64,000 nt of DNA from Ciona savignyi (GCA_000149265.1 CH002647.1:195184-259183); one strand, 5' to 3'. Counted from the first letter of the stretch, positions 21,942-34,578 are shown. Notes: a model not told the origin generated them from the sequence alone. Numbers and translations: made by a program.

Positions 21942-24900
21942 TTAATCCTTTAATGTTTCGCTCTTAACGTCCCAGTCAGTTTCCGCGACCATGATAACTT
22001 TCTGAAGGAACACCGTCACTGATCGAATGCCAGGCACACGTATCTTCTTTACCACGAACAAGTAGTAGCCGAGTAGAGTTGCAATGTAGAAGATGACTGG
22101 GAAAAGATACATCAAACTTGGCTTGTGCACCAGCGGTGCAATCACGAAGTAGAGAGAGAACACAAATGTGAGAATAGGAACGGGTAGCGGTACCTAAAAC
22201 AACGAAATATATGTATGTAATATAGAGAGGTATGACACTTACATATTTAATGGTTGTAGTAATATTAGAATGAGAGAAAACCAAAGGATAAGATAGGATA
22301 GGATATTCATCTTTATCCCCGTGAATGGGAAAACCAATGGGGTTAACACACGGGCAATCGTCAGATCACCTCGCGCCCATTGTCGGGTTACCGGAGCTAT
22401 TGCAGTGTGTTGTATATGATAGACACGTTCCTTTAATTTGGTAGAACCCATCACCTTTCGATTGAAAGGCGACGCACTTAACCGTTAGACCAACGGGCCG
22501 GACCATATTTATGGCAATCTACATGTTTTACAACATGGTCAATCGCAGAGACCGTCGTGCCTATAAATGTTGTATAACCAATTAATGGACCTCTGCGCGG
22601 CAGGATGTGACGGGTACAACCCCCCTAGTCGTTGTTTTTAAACAGTGTTTTGAGTAACAATGGTGGTGGATGCCCGATGTTTGTACGGTTGGAAGCAGCA
22701 TGTTCTAGTCTGCGCGCCGATGTTTTTAGCTGTGACTAGTGGAGCAGTGCTTTTTTGAAATAAAGGTGAGGATTGTGCATCTGCTAGCTTTTATTGAAAA
22801 AAAGTGTCAGGATTTTAAGTGATAGCCCTTTTCGTGAGGTCAGTTTGCATTTGGGACATAGGGAGAATAATTGGTTGAACACCTCCTATATACTCGAGTC
22901 TGACGGGAATATGCCTGGCCTAATTAACCCTAAATTAGCAACGACATATCCAATTCATATAAACTAACACCATTAAAAATTAAACTCATTGTTTATTAAT
23001 TTGACATTTTTGAGTTTTTGTTTGAGTTTGAGTTTTTGAGTTTTTGAAAGAGTTTTTGGGAGATTTTTTGGGAGGGATTTCCCGGAAAACGGTTAACTAT
23101 AAGTATTGGGTGAATAGTATATGATATGTATACTATGATAAAAATTTTCAGGAGTAAATGGGATTATTTCAAGTTCAATAATTTTTTTCTATTTTGTTTT
23201 ATACATTTACAACTTCCTTTAAAGTTGTATGGTAAATTCTCTTGGGGAAAAATGGGTATGAGGCGCACTATTTTTTTCTTCATGCTAAAATTCTGACTAC
23301 GCCAATATCTGGCCCTATAAAATTAGCTGCCGTATTCCTAACTAATGGATGTGCTTAGGGCATTTGGGTACGAATCTGTAATAATAACTGTTATTTTACA
23401 GCAGCCTAATTATAGTCTATAGCTGGGTGGGCAACTTCTGTAGTCGGCGGGAAAGATGTGGTAAAATGAAGTCCTTGGTGGTCCAGATTATTACATAAAT
23501 AGTATTTAAAATCTTAGTTACAGGGTATGATTAGATACAGTCTGCGGGTGGGTAAAAATCCATTCATGGGCCGACGGCCGTATGTTGCTAATGCCCGGCC
23601 TATACAGTCTAGGTCCAATAAACTTACGTGTACCTTATAGGGCCGATGAAGATCAGGCATCTTGTACCTTAGGACAAGAAGACTGGTTGCGCTGAGACCA
23701 TAGAACATCCAATACACGAAACCCTGTATGTAGATCAGAGTGTCGAAGTCGCCAAGTAAAATGAGAAATATCACTAAACCCCCATTCAGGAAAATTGCAG
23801 GAGTAGGCGTGTAATTGTCGGTGTGTATCATACCAAATATCTGGAAAAATATCGCTTTGTTAACGCCAATACTTATAAATAGGGATTTGGATAATTATCT
23901 GTCAAATTTTTGGTTTAGTGTTTATAAGGTAACCTTTTAAGGTTGGAAATCTAAAAACGTACCTGGGTTAAGCGCTAGCATACATTACCACTTGGCTCTT
24001 GCATTTTTACTTTTTTATTGGTCTAGGTTTTGCTATTTTAAATTCGTATGTTTTTGTCCTATATTTGTATATGTACCGGGAGCGTTAACCATTACGCAAT
24101 ATACGAATTAAATGAAAGAATACTTAAGCAATGAGTGCATCACCTTTGGCATGTGGCCGTTTCTTGCAGCAACAAACGGAAGTCTTGCCCGCATTAGAAA
24201 CCCGCCATTTTGAGAGCCTATGATTGAGATGCATACCGATAATGGGATTATCCAGGCAACAGGTCCCAGGATCTTCTGAGCGAATGCAACTGCTACTGCT
24301 TTTGATGTGAGCATCTCGTCTACGGTTAACACTGAAATATTTTCAAACAATAAATATCTCGGGAATAAAGGGCGTACGAGAAGACGATCTAACTTGATCA
24401 TTTAAAGGAAGTGAAAGTCGTAACAAGGTTTCCGTAGGTAAACCTGCGGAAGGATAATCAACATGCCTAATGTAACATACTTTGGGAAGAGAAAGAAAAC
24501 AAACTTAATATTGTAGTTATTTAATATAGTTAACATCTAACATCTAAAGAACAAGAATAAATATCACACGTAACACTCTGGTGAGTAAAAAAAGGCGCTG
24601 GTGAAAATCAAGCGACACGTCGCCTTTTGTACCTGTTGAAATAAGGGCGATCTATCAGCTGGCGCTGAAATAGAGGTTTTATGTGAATTTAATTTGGTAA
24701 TAATCTTACCAGAGAAATATCCAATATTAACGAGCAAGTAAATTGAGATCACTGAAATCAACGAAATGACTGATGCCCTTGGTAGATTTCTTTGTACATT
24801 TTGAATCTCCTCGGTGACAGAATTGATGAAATGCCAACCGTTGTATGCAAACAAACCCTGATAACAAGCTCTGCCGATGTCTGAAACAGTCAGGCCGATA

Positions 24901-25520
24901 AAATCCGATGACCTGAACGCATTTTGAAAGTTGAATTCCGCGGTTGGGCTGCCTTGAATTGCGAATATAATTCCACCAAAAGCTATGATTGCCATGGCTA
25001 GGAATTTAGCGCCAGTGAAGACGACTTGAAAATAAACTGAACCTTTAACGCTTCTACAGTTGACGTATATGAGTACAAACGCAAGTGAGGTTGCAAATAA
25101 CTTGATGACACTTTCAGGAGGGTTGCACCCGTATGGATAGAACGGACTTGAAATATAACGAGCGAAAATTTGCAAAGTTGCAGGACCGCCGGGATATATA
25201 ACGATCGACGACCATATGTAAACAAACGAAACTGCTGGACCAAATGCAAGTTTGAAATTCAAAAAATCTCCTCCTGATGCCTTTAACATACTTCCTAGTT
25301 CACAATAACATAACGAAGAACATAAAGCGACCAATCCACAAACAGCCCAAATAACCAAACTCAAACCTACGCTCCCGTTTACGGATCTAAGTACTCCGGT
25401 GGGCGAAACGAATATTCCCGAACCGATTATCATGCCAGAAATAAGCGAAACGCTTCCCCAAAGACCGATCTTCTTTTTCAGTTCAAATTTCTGTGACTCG
25501 TCAATCCCCGTCGTCGACAT
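21942..25520 (-). CDS. SLC7A9: Heteromeric amino-acid transporter light chain (b0,+AT / SLC7A9-like)
   Basis: Plasma-membrane exchanger of the APC/LAT family, which normally pairs with an SLC3 heavy chain. Four minus-strand exons, 25520-24710, 24331-24144, 23840-23628 and 22193-21942, join in phase to 487 residues, the same length I recall for human SLC7A9. Seen: twelve-helix APC pattern; unwound TM1 motif IIGSGIFVSP (31-40); Cys132 in YPYGCNPPE, at the position of the heavy-chain disulfide cysteine; and NLPRA after TM6. Exon 2 carries GGFLMRARLPFVAARNGHMPK, exon 3 ends DLHRPYKVH, and the last exon resembles the b0,+AT C-terminus (APLVHKPS, then VAETDWD). LAT assignment is firm; SLC7A9 against other light chains is a best guess. 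Introns hold an 18S rRNA fragment, a SINE and a MITE. Confidence 0.93.
22286..22503 (-). mobile_element. tRNA-derived SINE, family 1, internally deleted, in transporter intron 3
   Basis: GGATA-repeat tail at 22286-22306, a conserved body, then a jump from TTTGGTAGAACCCAT directly to CCTTTCGATTGAAAGG and the head ending GGGCCGGAC. Part of the middle is missing. Confidence 0.75.
23423..23599. mobile_element. hAT-type MITE, family of 6608, in transporter intron 3
   Basis: Starts CTGGGTGGGCAACTTCTG and ends near GTTGCTAATGCCCGG. The internal text (GATTATTACATAAATAGTAT and following) matches the copies at 6608 and 20354. Confidence 0.65.
24378..24462 (+). pseudogene. 18S rRNA 3'-end fragment inserted in a transporter intron
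   Basis: About 85 bases match the extreme 3' end of nuclear small-subunit rRNA: GAGAAGACGATC, AACTTGATCATTTA, AAAGTCGTAACAAGGTTTCC and CCTGCGGAAGGAT are recognisable. There are several differences from the conserved sequence as I know it (AAAGGAAGTGAAAG for AGAGGAAGTAAAAG; GTAGGTAAACC for GTAGGTGAACC). It ends within a few bases of the mature 18S terminus and lies antisense to the host gene in the 378-base intron 24332-24709. No 5.8S or 28S text follows, so it is a dispersed fragment and not an rDNA unit. Confidence 0.85.
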
Positions 25521-28165
25521 GGCAAGGTTTTATAGGTACACCTAACTGTTGCAGTTTTAAGCAGTATTTACATGCACAATTTACTAAAATGAAAATTAAC
25601 CCTTTCGGTTTTATAGAGTATTTTAAGGAGCCAGGTTCCAGGTATACAAGTTGGTAATAACAAAACAACATCTATTTTTTTGCATTACGCTTTTACATCA
25701 CATTTGCAAACGTAATGCTTTCCACAAAAGTAATTCTTTTAGGTAAATTATTTAGGGTTTTTATTATTATTAGTTGTTTTTAACGGGGATAAGCTTCGAC
25801 CCCTTAAGGAGCTGGTCTCCTATATGTTTTATATAGTATTTGCAAAGACCTAAGTTTGTAAGAAAAACTCTTAGATGGTGTAATTTTGTCTTGTCTGCGT
25901 GGTGTTGGAGCTTCGTTTCAATCTGGCAACTCTGTTTTGCGCACCATACTCGCTGCTATAGTTAGCCATTGTTGCTATAGGTTGAGAATCCACCCGCGAA
26001 CTAACTGAATTATCACTATCTGAAGAAGTTTAGGAGCAGGTAATTGAAAATTTCCTAAATGAGCTCAGTGACTGGGTATGAGTGCCAGAATGATAATGAA
26101 TTGTCATAGATAGACAACTTTTCTGAACTTTAAAGTTAACAAAGTCAATAAATTTTGTCGTTTTATATCTGTCTTTGTACGTGTAGTCCATTAGACTTAA
26201 ACTCGTACAAATAATACTTATTTTTTTATGAATTTAATAACTTTTATTAAGACAGGCATGAATTGATATGGGATAGGATGGGATGACACAGAAAAATATG
26301 TCCTATGGACAAGCCTGGTTACTGGGTAGCCTATTTGTCTCGGTCGGGTAATCATCCGTTCACACGACATTACCTTGTGAATGTGGAATAGCACGGTGGG
26401 TGATTCTGTTATTAACCCTGCGCTCTTTACTTTGCTAAACACACATTAATCCTGTTTCAGCAGTTCAAATGCAAAATTACTCAAATTTTCTGACAACTCT
26501 GATGGGATATCGATCGCTCACGCTTTAAACTACTTAACATTTTGTAAAACTGTACAGAGCTGGAGTATTATCTGCGGTTTGTGCGTAAAGTTGTATATTA
26601 TAAAAAGCCTTCGCACATACTTTGTTGTTTACTTTGGTTATTGTCAAATAATTGCACAACATCGTGTTGGCCTAGACATAAACCTGATTCGCTACTATAA
26701 TACTAAAAATAATTATTATTATAAGGCAATTTGCTTCGTAATTAAATTCAATTGTTAATTCAAATTTCTGTACTGATATCTATTTTTCTGAATTCGCCAT
26801 ATGAGCCGCTGCAATACTCGCGGTGTGTGACAAAGCAACTTAACTGTGGACCCAAGTAACGAGACTGTAGTCGAATATCATAGATATATGACATATCTTG
26901 GGAATATGGGTTACCGCAAATACCTCCCGCCGTGAGAAAGACAAAGCGAAAAGACAGACTTTGCTGAGAATGTGTAAACTGAAGACACCAGGCTCCAATA
27001 AGAAGTAAGTTTATTAGATATGGCGAATTTTACAAATAAGCTGAAACAGCAAGCATTGCACTTGTCGCTGATTGAGCACATGTCATCCAGTCATTTATGT
27101 TCTGGGCTCAGAAGTTATAATTTTTTTATAATTACGTTGTCTTCCAAATGGTAAAATGATTGGAAGTGAGATTTATTTTTCTACTTGTCATGTGCAGTAT
27201 TAATGTAATGTAATCGTTGAAAGCTTAATTTCTTTTAAAAATGTTTCAGTTCCTTTACAATGAGTTCAATTACTTCTACCGATATATGTTAGAGTTAAAA
27301 AAACAGTTTGTAGTCTTCAATTAAGGTTATTTCCGGGTTAGAAAGAAAACGTAAAAGTCGTCGTAACACCTATATTCGATAGAGACAGCCCTGTTACGGC
27401 ACGCGGTAATGCAGTTGACTCACTTGTTTTTGTCTGATTTTATTAGCGGTTACTAAAGCAAAAAAGAAAAAACAACGTTAATGATAAGCCATAAACACAA
27501 ATACTATTACACACCTTTACATTACCACGTTCGTTGTTTAAATTTAAATTTAGTCCAAATTTCCTTGTATTTTTCCTAAATGGAAAACATTTAGGAAAAA
27601 AGAACTAAAATGTTACTCGAAAACATACCTTATGAATCAAAGGAGCATAACAGGGTGCGTCCCTGATTGCAGTGTAAATAAAAAGAACTCAAAATGCAAA
27701 AACGTTAACTAAGACTCAAAGACAACTCATAGAAATAGAAAGGTGGCAAAATAATTGAACCATAAAAACGCAACTGCATTGGTGCAGTTACACAGCCCAT
27801 TCCTTTTTTCTCAAAGTCGGGTTACTAGAGCTGATGCAGACTTGGCATCTATGAAATAAGGATAGGATATTTATGTTCATCCCCGTGAATGGGAAAACCA
27901 AGGTTAACACACGGGCAAACGCCAGATCACCTAGCGCCCACCGTCGGGTTACCACAGCTATTGCAGTGTGCTGTGTATGATTCACACTTTCCTTCAATTT
28001 AGTAGAACCCATTATAATATGCTAGGTTCAGACAATGTTCGTTAAGTGCCTTGTACAAGGTCACAAACTAGCGATCAGATTCGTACCTGCAACCCTTCGA
28101 TTGAAAGGCGTGGGACTAACCCATTAGGCTAATCTGTAGTGCTAAAACAACTCATCACCATCAGA
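25521..28165. other. Intergenic region between transporter and tubulin genes
   Basis: No recognised gene. 25770-25830 resembles a decayed family 2 SINE (minus strand). 26270-26300 has GGGATAGGATGGGAT, reminiscent of the family 1 SINE tail, without a clear body. The rest is AT-rich and unremarkable. Confidence 0.4.
27859..28140 (-). mobile_element. tRNA-derived SINE, family 1
   Basis: Nearly full length: GGATAGGATATTTATG tail, CCGTGAATGGGAAAACCAAGG, TCGGGTTACCACAGC, GCAACCCTTCGATTGAAAGG and the degraded head to 28140. Confidence 0.75.
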
Positions 28166-28378
28166 TCATGTTTTTAGTTCACCCAATAACATCCCTTTAG
28201 GTTTAATAAATTCCCGGTAATTGCCTTGCAAGGGACACCGAACTGATGATGTTGATGATTTGTTTTTGATTTCATAAATCCCATGCGAATATAAATAGAC
28301 GCTTTGCATGATAATAATAAAGAAATAACAATACAAGAAAAGCGAAACAAAAATGATAATCGCAATTTTATGCCACAT
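28166..28378 (-). CDS. Possible short type II membrane ORF (uncertain)
   Basis: From an ATG at 28378 the frame runs 70 codons: a short cytoplasmic start (MWHK), a strongly hydrophobic segment (IAIIIFVSLFLYCYFFIII), then a polar tail with one cysteine. This resembles the first exon of a Golgi type II enzyme, but no catalytic exon was found nearby and a SINE follows directly. It may be a chance ORF in AT-rich DNA. Confidence 0.2.
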   Translation of the reverse strand: MWHKIAIIIFVSLFLYCYFFIIIMQSVYLYSHGIYEIKNKSSTSSVRCPLQGNYREFIKPKGMLLGELKT

Positions 28379-28874
28379 TGGTGTTATGGTAGAAATATTA
28401 TTATTGTTTCGCTGTTTCCTACCTTTAATTATCCAAAAGCTGGCAATATGCCGTTGCTGTACAAAGTAACTTAAATGTTCAGACCGGTTTACACGAATTA
28501 AGAGATTTTCCAAGTCGATACCTTAATTGTATTTTATATTTTGCTAAGGCAGTGTATGCAAATAGTAGCGTAAATGATTGCAGAAGTTATCATCTGCACG
28601 ACATTTTAACATGGACTTTAATTAACACAGCGCGTGTTAAATCCCCGTTGATCAATTTCTTTCATCGTGTGCTTATTATAAATCGACTAAGCCGAAACGA
28701 ATAACACGTGACTGCTCATCCACAAATCAGAAGGCGAGGAAAGAGTGACGTAATGTCCGGAACAGTAGTCTGCAGCCCAGAGGACTGTTGTTCCATCACA
28801 AAAGGCTAATCGCAAACGTCGTAACAGTCTGCCCTGTTAGCTCTTCTAATCAAGATATCAAACGAAAAGATAAA

Positions 28875-31800
28875 ATGGTAAGTAAGATTTTCTACATTGC
28901 CGTGTAATTTATAATATATGTTTTTATATTTCCATGTGAGTACTAATAGCGTAGTTTACTGTAATGAATTAAGACTCAACAAAGAGGAACGGTTTAATTT
29001 TATGCATTATAATGCCCAACCGGCTTTTATGTGTATATCTGCTTCTCGTAAAATGAGATCAACGACAGCTATTTAGTTATTTCGTCGATCAGGATGCTTT
29101 ATTCTAGTATACTTATATCAAATTACAGTACTAGCTAGTTAAGATCGTAAACGTATATTACTTGGCCGAAGCGTACAAAAGCACAGCAAGCAATATAAAG
29201 TATATAACGCTGTAATATAATAACTGATTATAAGCTCCCTGTTATAGCAATTGTAATTTTTACGTCATTTTGCCGCTGCTATTACACCAGACGTATAGCA
29301 AAATAAAACTTTTAGTTTTTTAGCAATCTCAGCAGTACCAAAATATTTTTTTTGTTTAGACTTGTATTTCACTTTTCCGTCAAGTTATTGCCAAACTTTG
29401 CCACTTTTAAAGTAGGCTTATTTAACTTGTGAACTAAAATATATACTTATATCTGTAAACTACTTGTTTTTAAGTAGATCATTCATTGCATTACCATAAA
29501 ATAACCCAACGTGACAGTTTTACGTAATACTCCGGAAAGGGCGTTAAGTTTTTTTATATATTTTTTTTACCGAGACAAGCTTCGAACCCATGATGGAACA
29601 TCACTTGGATCGTTTTTCATATATATGAGTCGGTATATGTATATCGGTGCGCTAACCATCGGTCACACGACCGTACAAAGGGCGTTAAGTAATCTTACGC
29701 TTGCTTTGCCAGTGATAACGCTTCCTCTTACAGTCGTGTAGCCAAATGGTTAACGCGACCGATACACATACCTACTCCTTTACAAAAAAATGGACCGAGT
29801 AACGAGCCCACCATAGATTCAAAACTTGGCTCGGTAAAAAAATAACACTTTTTCGTTATTTCATTTACCAGAATGAAACATAAACAACCTAGAGCCTATA
29901 AATATGCTTTCTAATAGTATATGACTATGTTAATACCACAGTTTTGGTTTTTACCATGTATAAAAACGTCGACGTGTGATTTTCTCAGAGAGAGTGTATT
30001 TCCATCCACATTGGCCAAGCTGGAGTTCAGATCGGAAATTCGTGTTGGGAACTCTATTGCTTGGAGCATGGCATCAAACCTGATGGCTATGCTGAGAACA
30101 CAGATGCTAAGCCAGATTCATCAATCGGAACATTTTTCCAAACAACTGAGTCGGGTCGCCACATACCAAGGGCGATTTTTATGGACTTGGAGCCAACTGT
30201 AATCGGTAATACTTTGTGCTGTATTATCTATTTACCGAAAGGAAATGATTTAGTTACATCCTGATTCGTTGTGATTTAAAAAATTGTAATATTTAGTCAT
30301 TGCTTAGTTCCGGTACAATATAACGAAATAAAGGCTTTTGGGTCAGCGCAATTCATACTGGTGTAATTATTGTTTATCTATCATGCATACAGTACATTTA
30401 GTACACGAAGTTTTTATTTTAAAAACTGTGCGCTTTTTAAATGCAATATCATAGATTTGTAAAGCTCTGCTGTAGCGATTCATTTAAACTGCAGAAAGTA
30501 AAAGTAATCAAGATATGTGTTTTCAGATGAAATCAAGACGGGAAAGTACAAAACTCTTTTCCATCCTGATCAACTCATAATAGGAAAGGAAGATGCTGCA
30601 AACAACTACGCACGGGGACATTACACTGTCGGTATGTACCACACTGTGTTTTCCACTGTTTTTCGCTTTATTCCTATATAAAATCGCTTTTTTTCTGCGA
30701 TCATTAGGTATCTCATCTGAAAGGTCGTGGTATCACAAAACAAAAATTGCTTGTTCCGAATCATTACAAATTTGTTATTTTATAAGGGAAGGAAAAAATC
30801 GAGCAAACCATGGACAGAATAAACAAACTGGCGGAGTCGTGTGAGGGTCTTCAAGGCTTTTTGATTTTCCACTCGTTTGGTGGTGGTACCGGGTCTGGGT
30901 TCACGTCACTTTTAATGGAGAGGCTTTCGATTGCATTTGGACGAAAATCCAAATTGGAATTTGCAGTTTATCCAGCCCCAAAGGTAAGTTCAAGCTTCGT
31001 TTCAACAATATAAACCATATTCGTCCGACCGATTAGCGCGGTGAGTCATCAGTGCGTCGCCTTTTAGCCCAATTTAAGGTAACATAACAAAACAGGTCCC
31101 TAGCTTCTTGGTTGTGTCCTTGGACGTTGCACTTAACGGACATTGAATAAACCCAGTAAAATGATGGGTTTTTACCAAATTAAAGGAACGTTTTAATCAA
31201 GTGTAACACACTGCAATAGCTTCGCTAACTCGAGCGTGGGCGAAGTAATATGGCGAATCCCCCGGTGTTAACACCCTTTGCGTGTTTCACGGTAATAAAC
31301 ATGAATATCATTGTTCTATTTGATTAGGACTTCATATTGCAAGCCACCATGGCTAAGTTCATAGGTGAGGTAATATCATTAATCGTCGTGCTAGATCTCA
31401 ACCGCGGTAGTGGAGCCTTATAACTCAGTGTTGACAACGCACACTACTTTGGAGCATACCGACTGTGCTTTCATGGTGGACAACGAGGCAATCTACGACA
31501 TTTGCGCCAATAATCTAGGAATTGACAGGCCGAGCTATATGAACCTTAACAGGGTTGTGGCTCAGGTAAGAAATCAGTTTGTATACCAATGAATCCCTTA
31601 ATAAATTGCCTCACGACAAAATCATTCTACTTAAAAAAAACTTTGATATAGTAAACATTTTTGTTACGCCATTTAAAAAAAATTATGCACCGATTCTGTA
31701 ATAAGTATCTTGACCGTACATGTTATAACATCAGTAACAACGGTAAGAAAATACACATTGTATAACAGTATAAAAAGATACTTGGCTGTTAAACTTTACA

Positions 31801-33573
31801 AAAAACACACAGTAAAGTGACTGTACATACAAAGCGTTTATGTGGGCTTATGTTCCTGTAACAAGTATCTTAAATTTACAGGTCGTTTCGTCAATCACCG
31901 CCTCATTAAGGTTTGAAGGATCTCTCAACGTCGATTTGACCGAGTTTCAAACCAACTTGGTGCCGTACCCTCGCATACATTTCCCCCTTGCCACCTACGC
32001 GCCGATCATTACGACCGAAAAGGCCCACCATGAGCAACTGTCTGTCGCAGATATCACCAATGCTTGCTTCGAGCCAAATAACACATTGGTCAAGTGTAAT
32101 CCTCGAGAGGGGAAGTATATGGCTTGCTGTATGCTGTACAGAGGTGATGTTGTGCCGAAGGACGTCAGCTCGGCGATTGCAGCGGTGAAACAGAAACGCA
32201 ATGTCCAGGTGAAATACAAATTAGGTTTTAAGGTGTAGGTGTTGATCCTCATTTGACCATGGTACTGTCGGGAATCTTCGGGTTACAATTTCAACTTATA
32301 AACAATAAAAAATATAAGATTGGTACTATTTTTTATGATAAATATACAAGTGATACACCTAAGTGATGGATTATAAAATTGGGAGAAATATATTTACAGT
32401 TGGTAGATTATAAGATTCGGGAAAATATTTAGGGAGGTGAATTAATGTAAGATTGGCCGAAGGAAAGGTGCAAACGATGTATACTCACTTACTGTCATGC
32501 TAAATATACCTGACGGAACAATTTATTTCTCAACAAAAAAACTAAAAGCGTGGATACCTTTTACGTGTGTCCTCTAGAATTCACTTTGTACGGATACTAC
32601 TGAAATTAGAAGTAATCCTATTTTTTGTCTGCGCAAGCATAAAAATGCACATAAACAAGTGTTCACGCAAATGATTTTACTACAGTTTGTCGATTGGTGT
32701 CCGACCGGATTCAAGGTTGGGATCAACTATCGAGCTCCCTCCAGAATACCGGATTCGGACATGGCACAGCTAAATAGATCTCTATGCATGCTGAGCAACA
32801 CAACAGCAATTGCGGCCGCTTGGGGGAGATTGAACGCCAAGTTTGATCTGATGTACGCCAAGCGGGCATTTGTTCATTGGTAAGTATAAAAAAATTCGAA
32901 AGTACAATCGTTTAAATTATGAATCTAACCGCCTGGGCAGCTTAAACATGTAGTGTTATTATTATACGTTTTCGTAACTGATGTAGATAATATCAAACCA
33001 ATACATTTGAACTTAAGTCCTTTTTTGTACTTTATAGAGAATAGGATATAAGATATTTATGTTTATCCCCGTGAATGGGAAAACCAAGAGTTTTAACACA
33101 CAGACAATCGTCAGATCATTCGTGCCCACTGTCGGGTTATCGGAGCTATTGCAGTGTGTTGTTTATGATTCACACGCTTCGTAAATTTGACGGGTTAGAA
33201 TCCAGCATGTATATATGCATGGTCTGTCCCGTATTTGCTTTTATTATTTTCGGTAAAAGAACAAGTTTTGTATAAATAAAATCTATCTTTTCGATCAGCG
33301 CCGCAACTTTTTGTAAGGTAGAATTTGCATGTTTTTCAAGCGAGTTTTCATAAATATGGGGCTGTACACAATGCCTGGCACTTCAGAACGGTAATGTCCA
33401 TATTTCAATATTGGTGATGCCTCTATAACCTGCAATCCAGGTATGTCGGTGAGGGAATGGAGGAAGGAGAATTCTCCGAAGCTCGTGAGGATCTCGCTGC
33501 TCTCGAGAAAGATTACGAGGAGGTCGGAGCAGATTCAAGCGAACTGGAAGAGGACGAAGCAGAAGAATACTAG
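28875..33573 (+). CDS. TUBA: Divergent alpha-tubulin
   Basis: GTP-binding subunit of microtubules. Eight exons, 28875-28877 (ATG only), 29989-30205, 30527-30631, 30787-30983, 31395-31565, 31882-32208, 32686-32879 and 33441-33573, join in phase to 448 residues. Family signatures: MREC N-terminus (autoregulatory in tubulins), [19 protein letters not shown] nucleotide loop, [20 protein letters not shown] with the alpha-type catalytic glutamate, [15 protein letters not shown] and a detyrosinable EEY end. Oddities: the H1-S2 loop is two residues shorter and its lysine is at residue 42, so the usual K40 acetylation context is missing. The acidic tail is short ([12 protein letters not shown]). It is more diverged than housekeeping alpha-tubulins, so a tissue-restricted isotype is possible. 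Introns carry SINEs. Confidence 0.95.
29567..29688 (-). mobile_element. tRNA-derived SINE, family 2, in tubulin intron 1
   Basis: Minus-strand copy: TTTACCGAGACAAGCTTCG, CGAACCCATGATGG, GTATATCGGTGCGC and TAACCATCGGTCACACGACC in order. It forms an inverted pair with 29729-29850. Confidence 0.6.
29729..29850 (+). mobile_element. tRNA-derived SINE, family 2, in tubulin intron 1
   Basis: GTGTAGCCAAATGGTTAACG, ACCGATACACATACC, AACGAGCCCACCATAG and AAAACTTGGCTCGGTAAAAA in order. Confidence 0.65.
31025..31310 (+). mobile_element. Decayed SINE, family 1, in tubulin intron 4
   Basis: Diverged plus-strand copy: GTCCGACCGATTAGCGCGG head, CAGTGCGTCGCC, GGTTGTGTCCTTGG, AACACACTGCAATAGC and the AATAAACATGAATATC 3' region. 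Confidence 0.6.
33037..33195 (-). mobile_element. Truncated SINE, family 1, in tubulin intron 7
   Basis: Only the 3' half (minus strand) remains: GTTTATCCCCGTGAATGGGA, CAATCGTCAGATC, TGTCGGGTTATCGGAGC and GCAGTGTGTTG. Confidence 0.65.
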
Positions 33574-33750
33574 AAGTCTTTGTTTATTTCATATTATTGA
33601 GCTATACCCAGATGAAAATAACCTGACATACTTACTTATATACTCAGACTGATACACCTATAATATCAAAGAGATGTTTTTGCACTTCAAAAAAATAGAT
33701 TTACATATCGTAAAATGTGGGATGTAAATAAGATATATACTTTGTGTATG

Positions 33751-33756
33751 AATAAA
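33751..33756 (+). terminator. Polyadenylation signal AATAAA of the tubulin gene
   Basis: AATAAA 178 bases past the TAG stop, the first in the 3' UTR. Confidence 0.5.
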
Positions 33757-34109
33757 GCAGATGGCTGTGTTAAACACCAGCAGAAAACAAAAGTCACAGA
33801 TTTACTTCTTTCTTAACCACATTTCCCTCAGCCATCGTGTATACATTTCCCCAGAGGGCTATAGATCGCCAAATTTGTTTTGCCTTATGTTTCTTGAGTT
33901 ATATTATATTCAAGCTATGAGATTTTTAAGCCAAGAATACAAAAATCCTTTCTCATTACATGTATTGCAATTTTACCCAATTTTACATAGGTTTAGTCCG
34001 GCGTTAAATCGTCTTCACATTAATCTATTATCCCGTTTGGGTCGAATCAATGTGGCTTTAACTCCGTTTAAGAAGTCTATCAGATGGGCTGGATTCAATT
34101 TGTACGAAT

Positions 34110-34385
34110 AGCTTGGTGGGTTAGTGCGTCGCATTTCAGCCTAAGGGTTGAATGGATTGAGTCTAATCGTTAGCTATTTGGTTGCGTCTTGTGCTTAGTG
34201 AAATTGATTAAACCCGATGGATTAATCGCTTCTACTGAAACCCTTTAATCATACACAACACACTGCAATAACTATGTAGTCTAACAGTTATGGCAGTGTA
34301 ACAATCTTTTCTTCCGCATTGGCGAGTTTATCTGACGATTACAATGTGATAACTCTCCTACGTTTCCCCATTCCAGGAGATAAAA
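34110..34385 (+). mobile_element. Decayed SINE, family 1
   Basis: GGTGGGTTAGTGCGTCGC head, GGTTGCGTCTTGTG, CACAACACACTGCAATAAC, ATCTGACGATTAC and CCCCATTCCAGGAGATAAA in order. Confidence 0.55.
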
Positions 34386-34433
34386 TATATACATAAGTTT
34401 TATATATATATCCCCTAAGACAGTGGATTTAAC

Positions 34434-34578
34434 CAGTGATGGGATTCAAGAGGTTTGCATGGGTTCGAACCCGTTCTTGGAACGTCGGGTTAAAGAAATT
34501 AGACCTTTCAGGAGACCTGTTGTAAGCTAGTACGATACAAAAGAGAACCTGTTCTTAAATTTTAGAATCCCATCGCTG
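34434..34578. mobile_element. 145-base hAT-like MITE
   Basis: Inverted ends CAGTGATGGGATTC and GAATCCCATCGCTG (one mismatch). Flanks GATTTAAC and AATTTACC resemble a diverged 8-base target duplication. No coding content. Confidence 0.65.

Noticed and set aside
33761-34111. 116-codon plus ORF after the tubulin gene
   Set aside because: Starts just past the tubulin AATAAA and runs into a decayed SINE; no recognisable domain or splice context.
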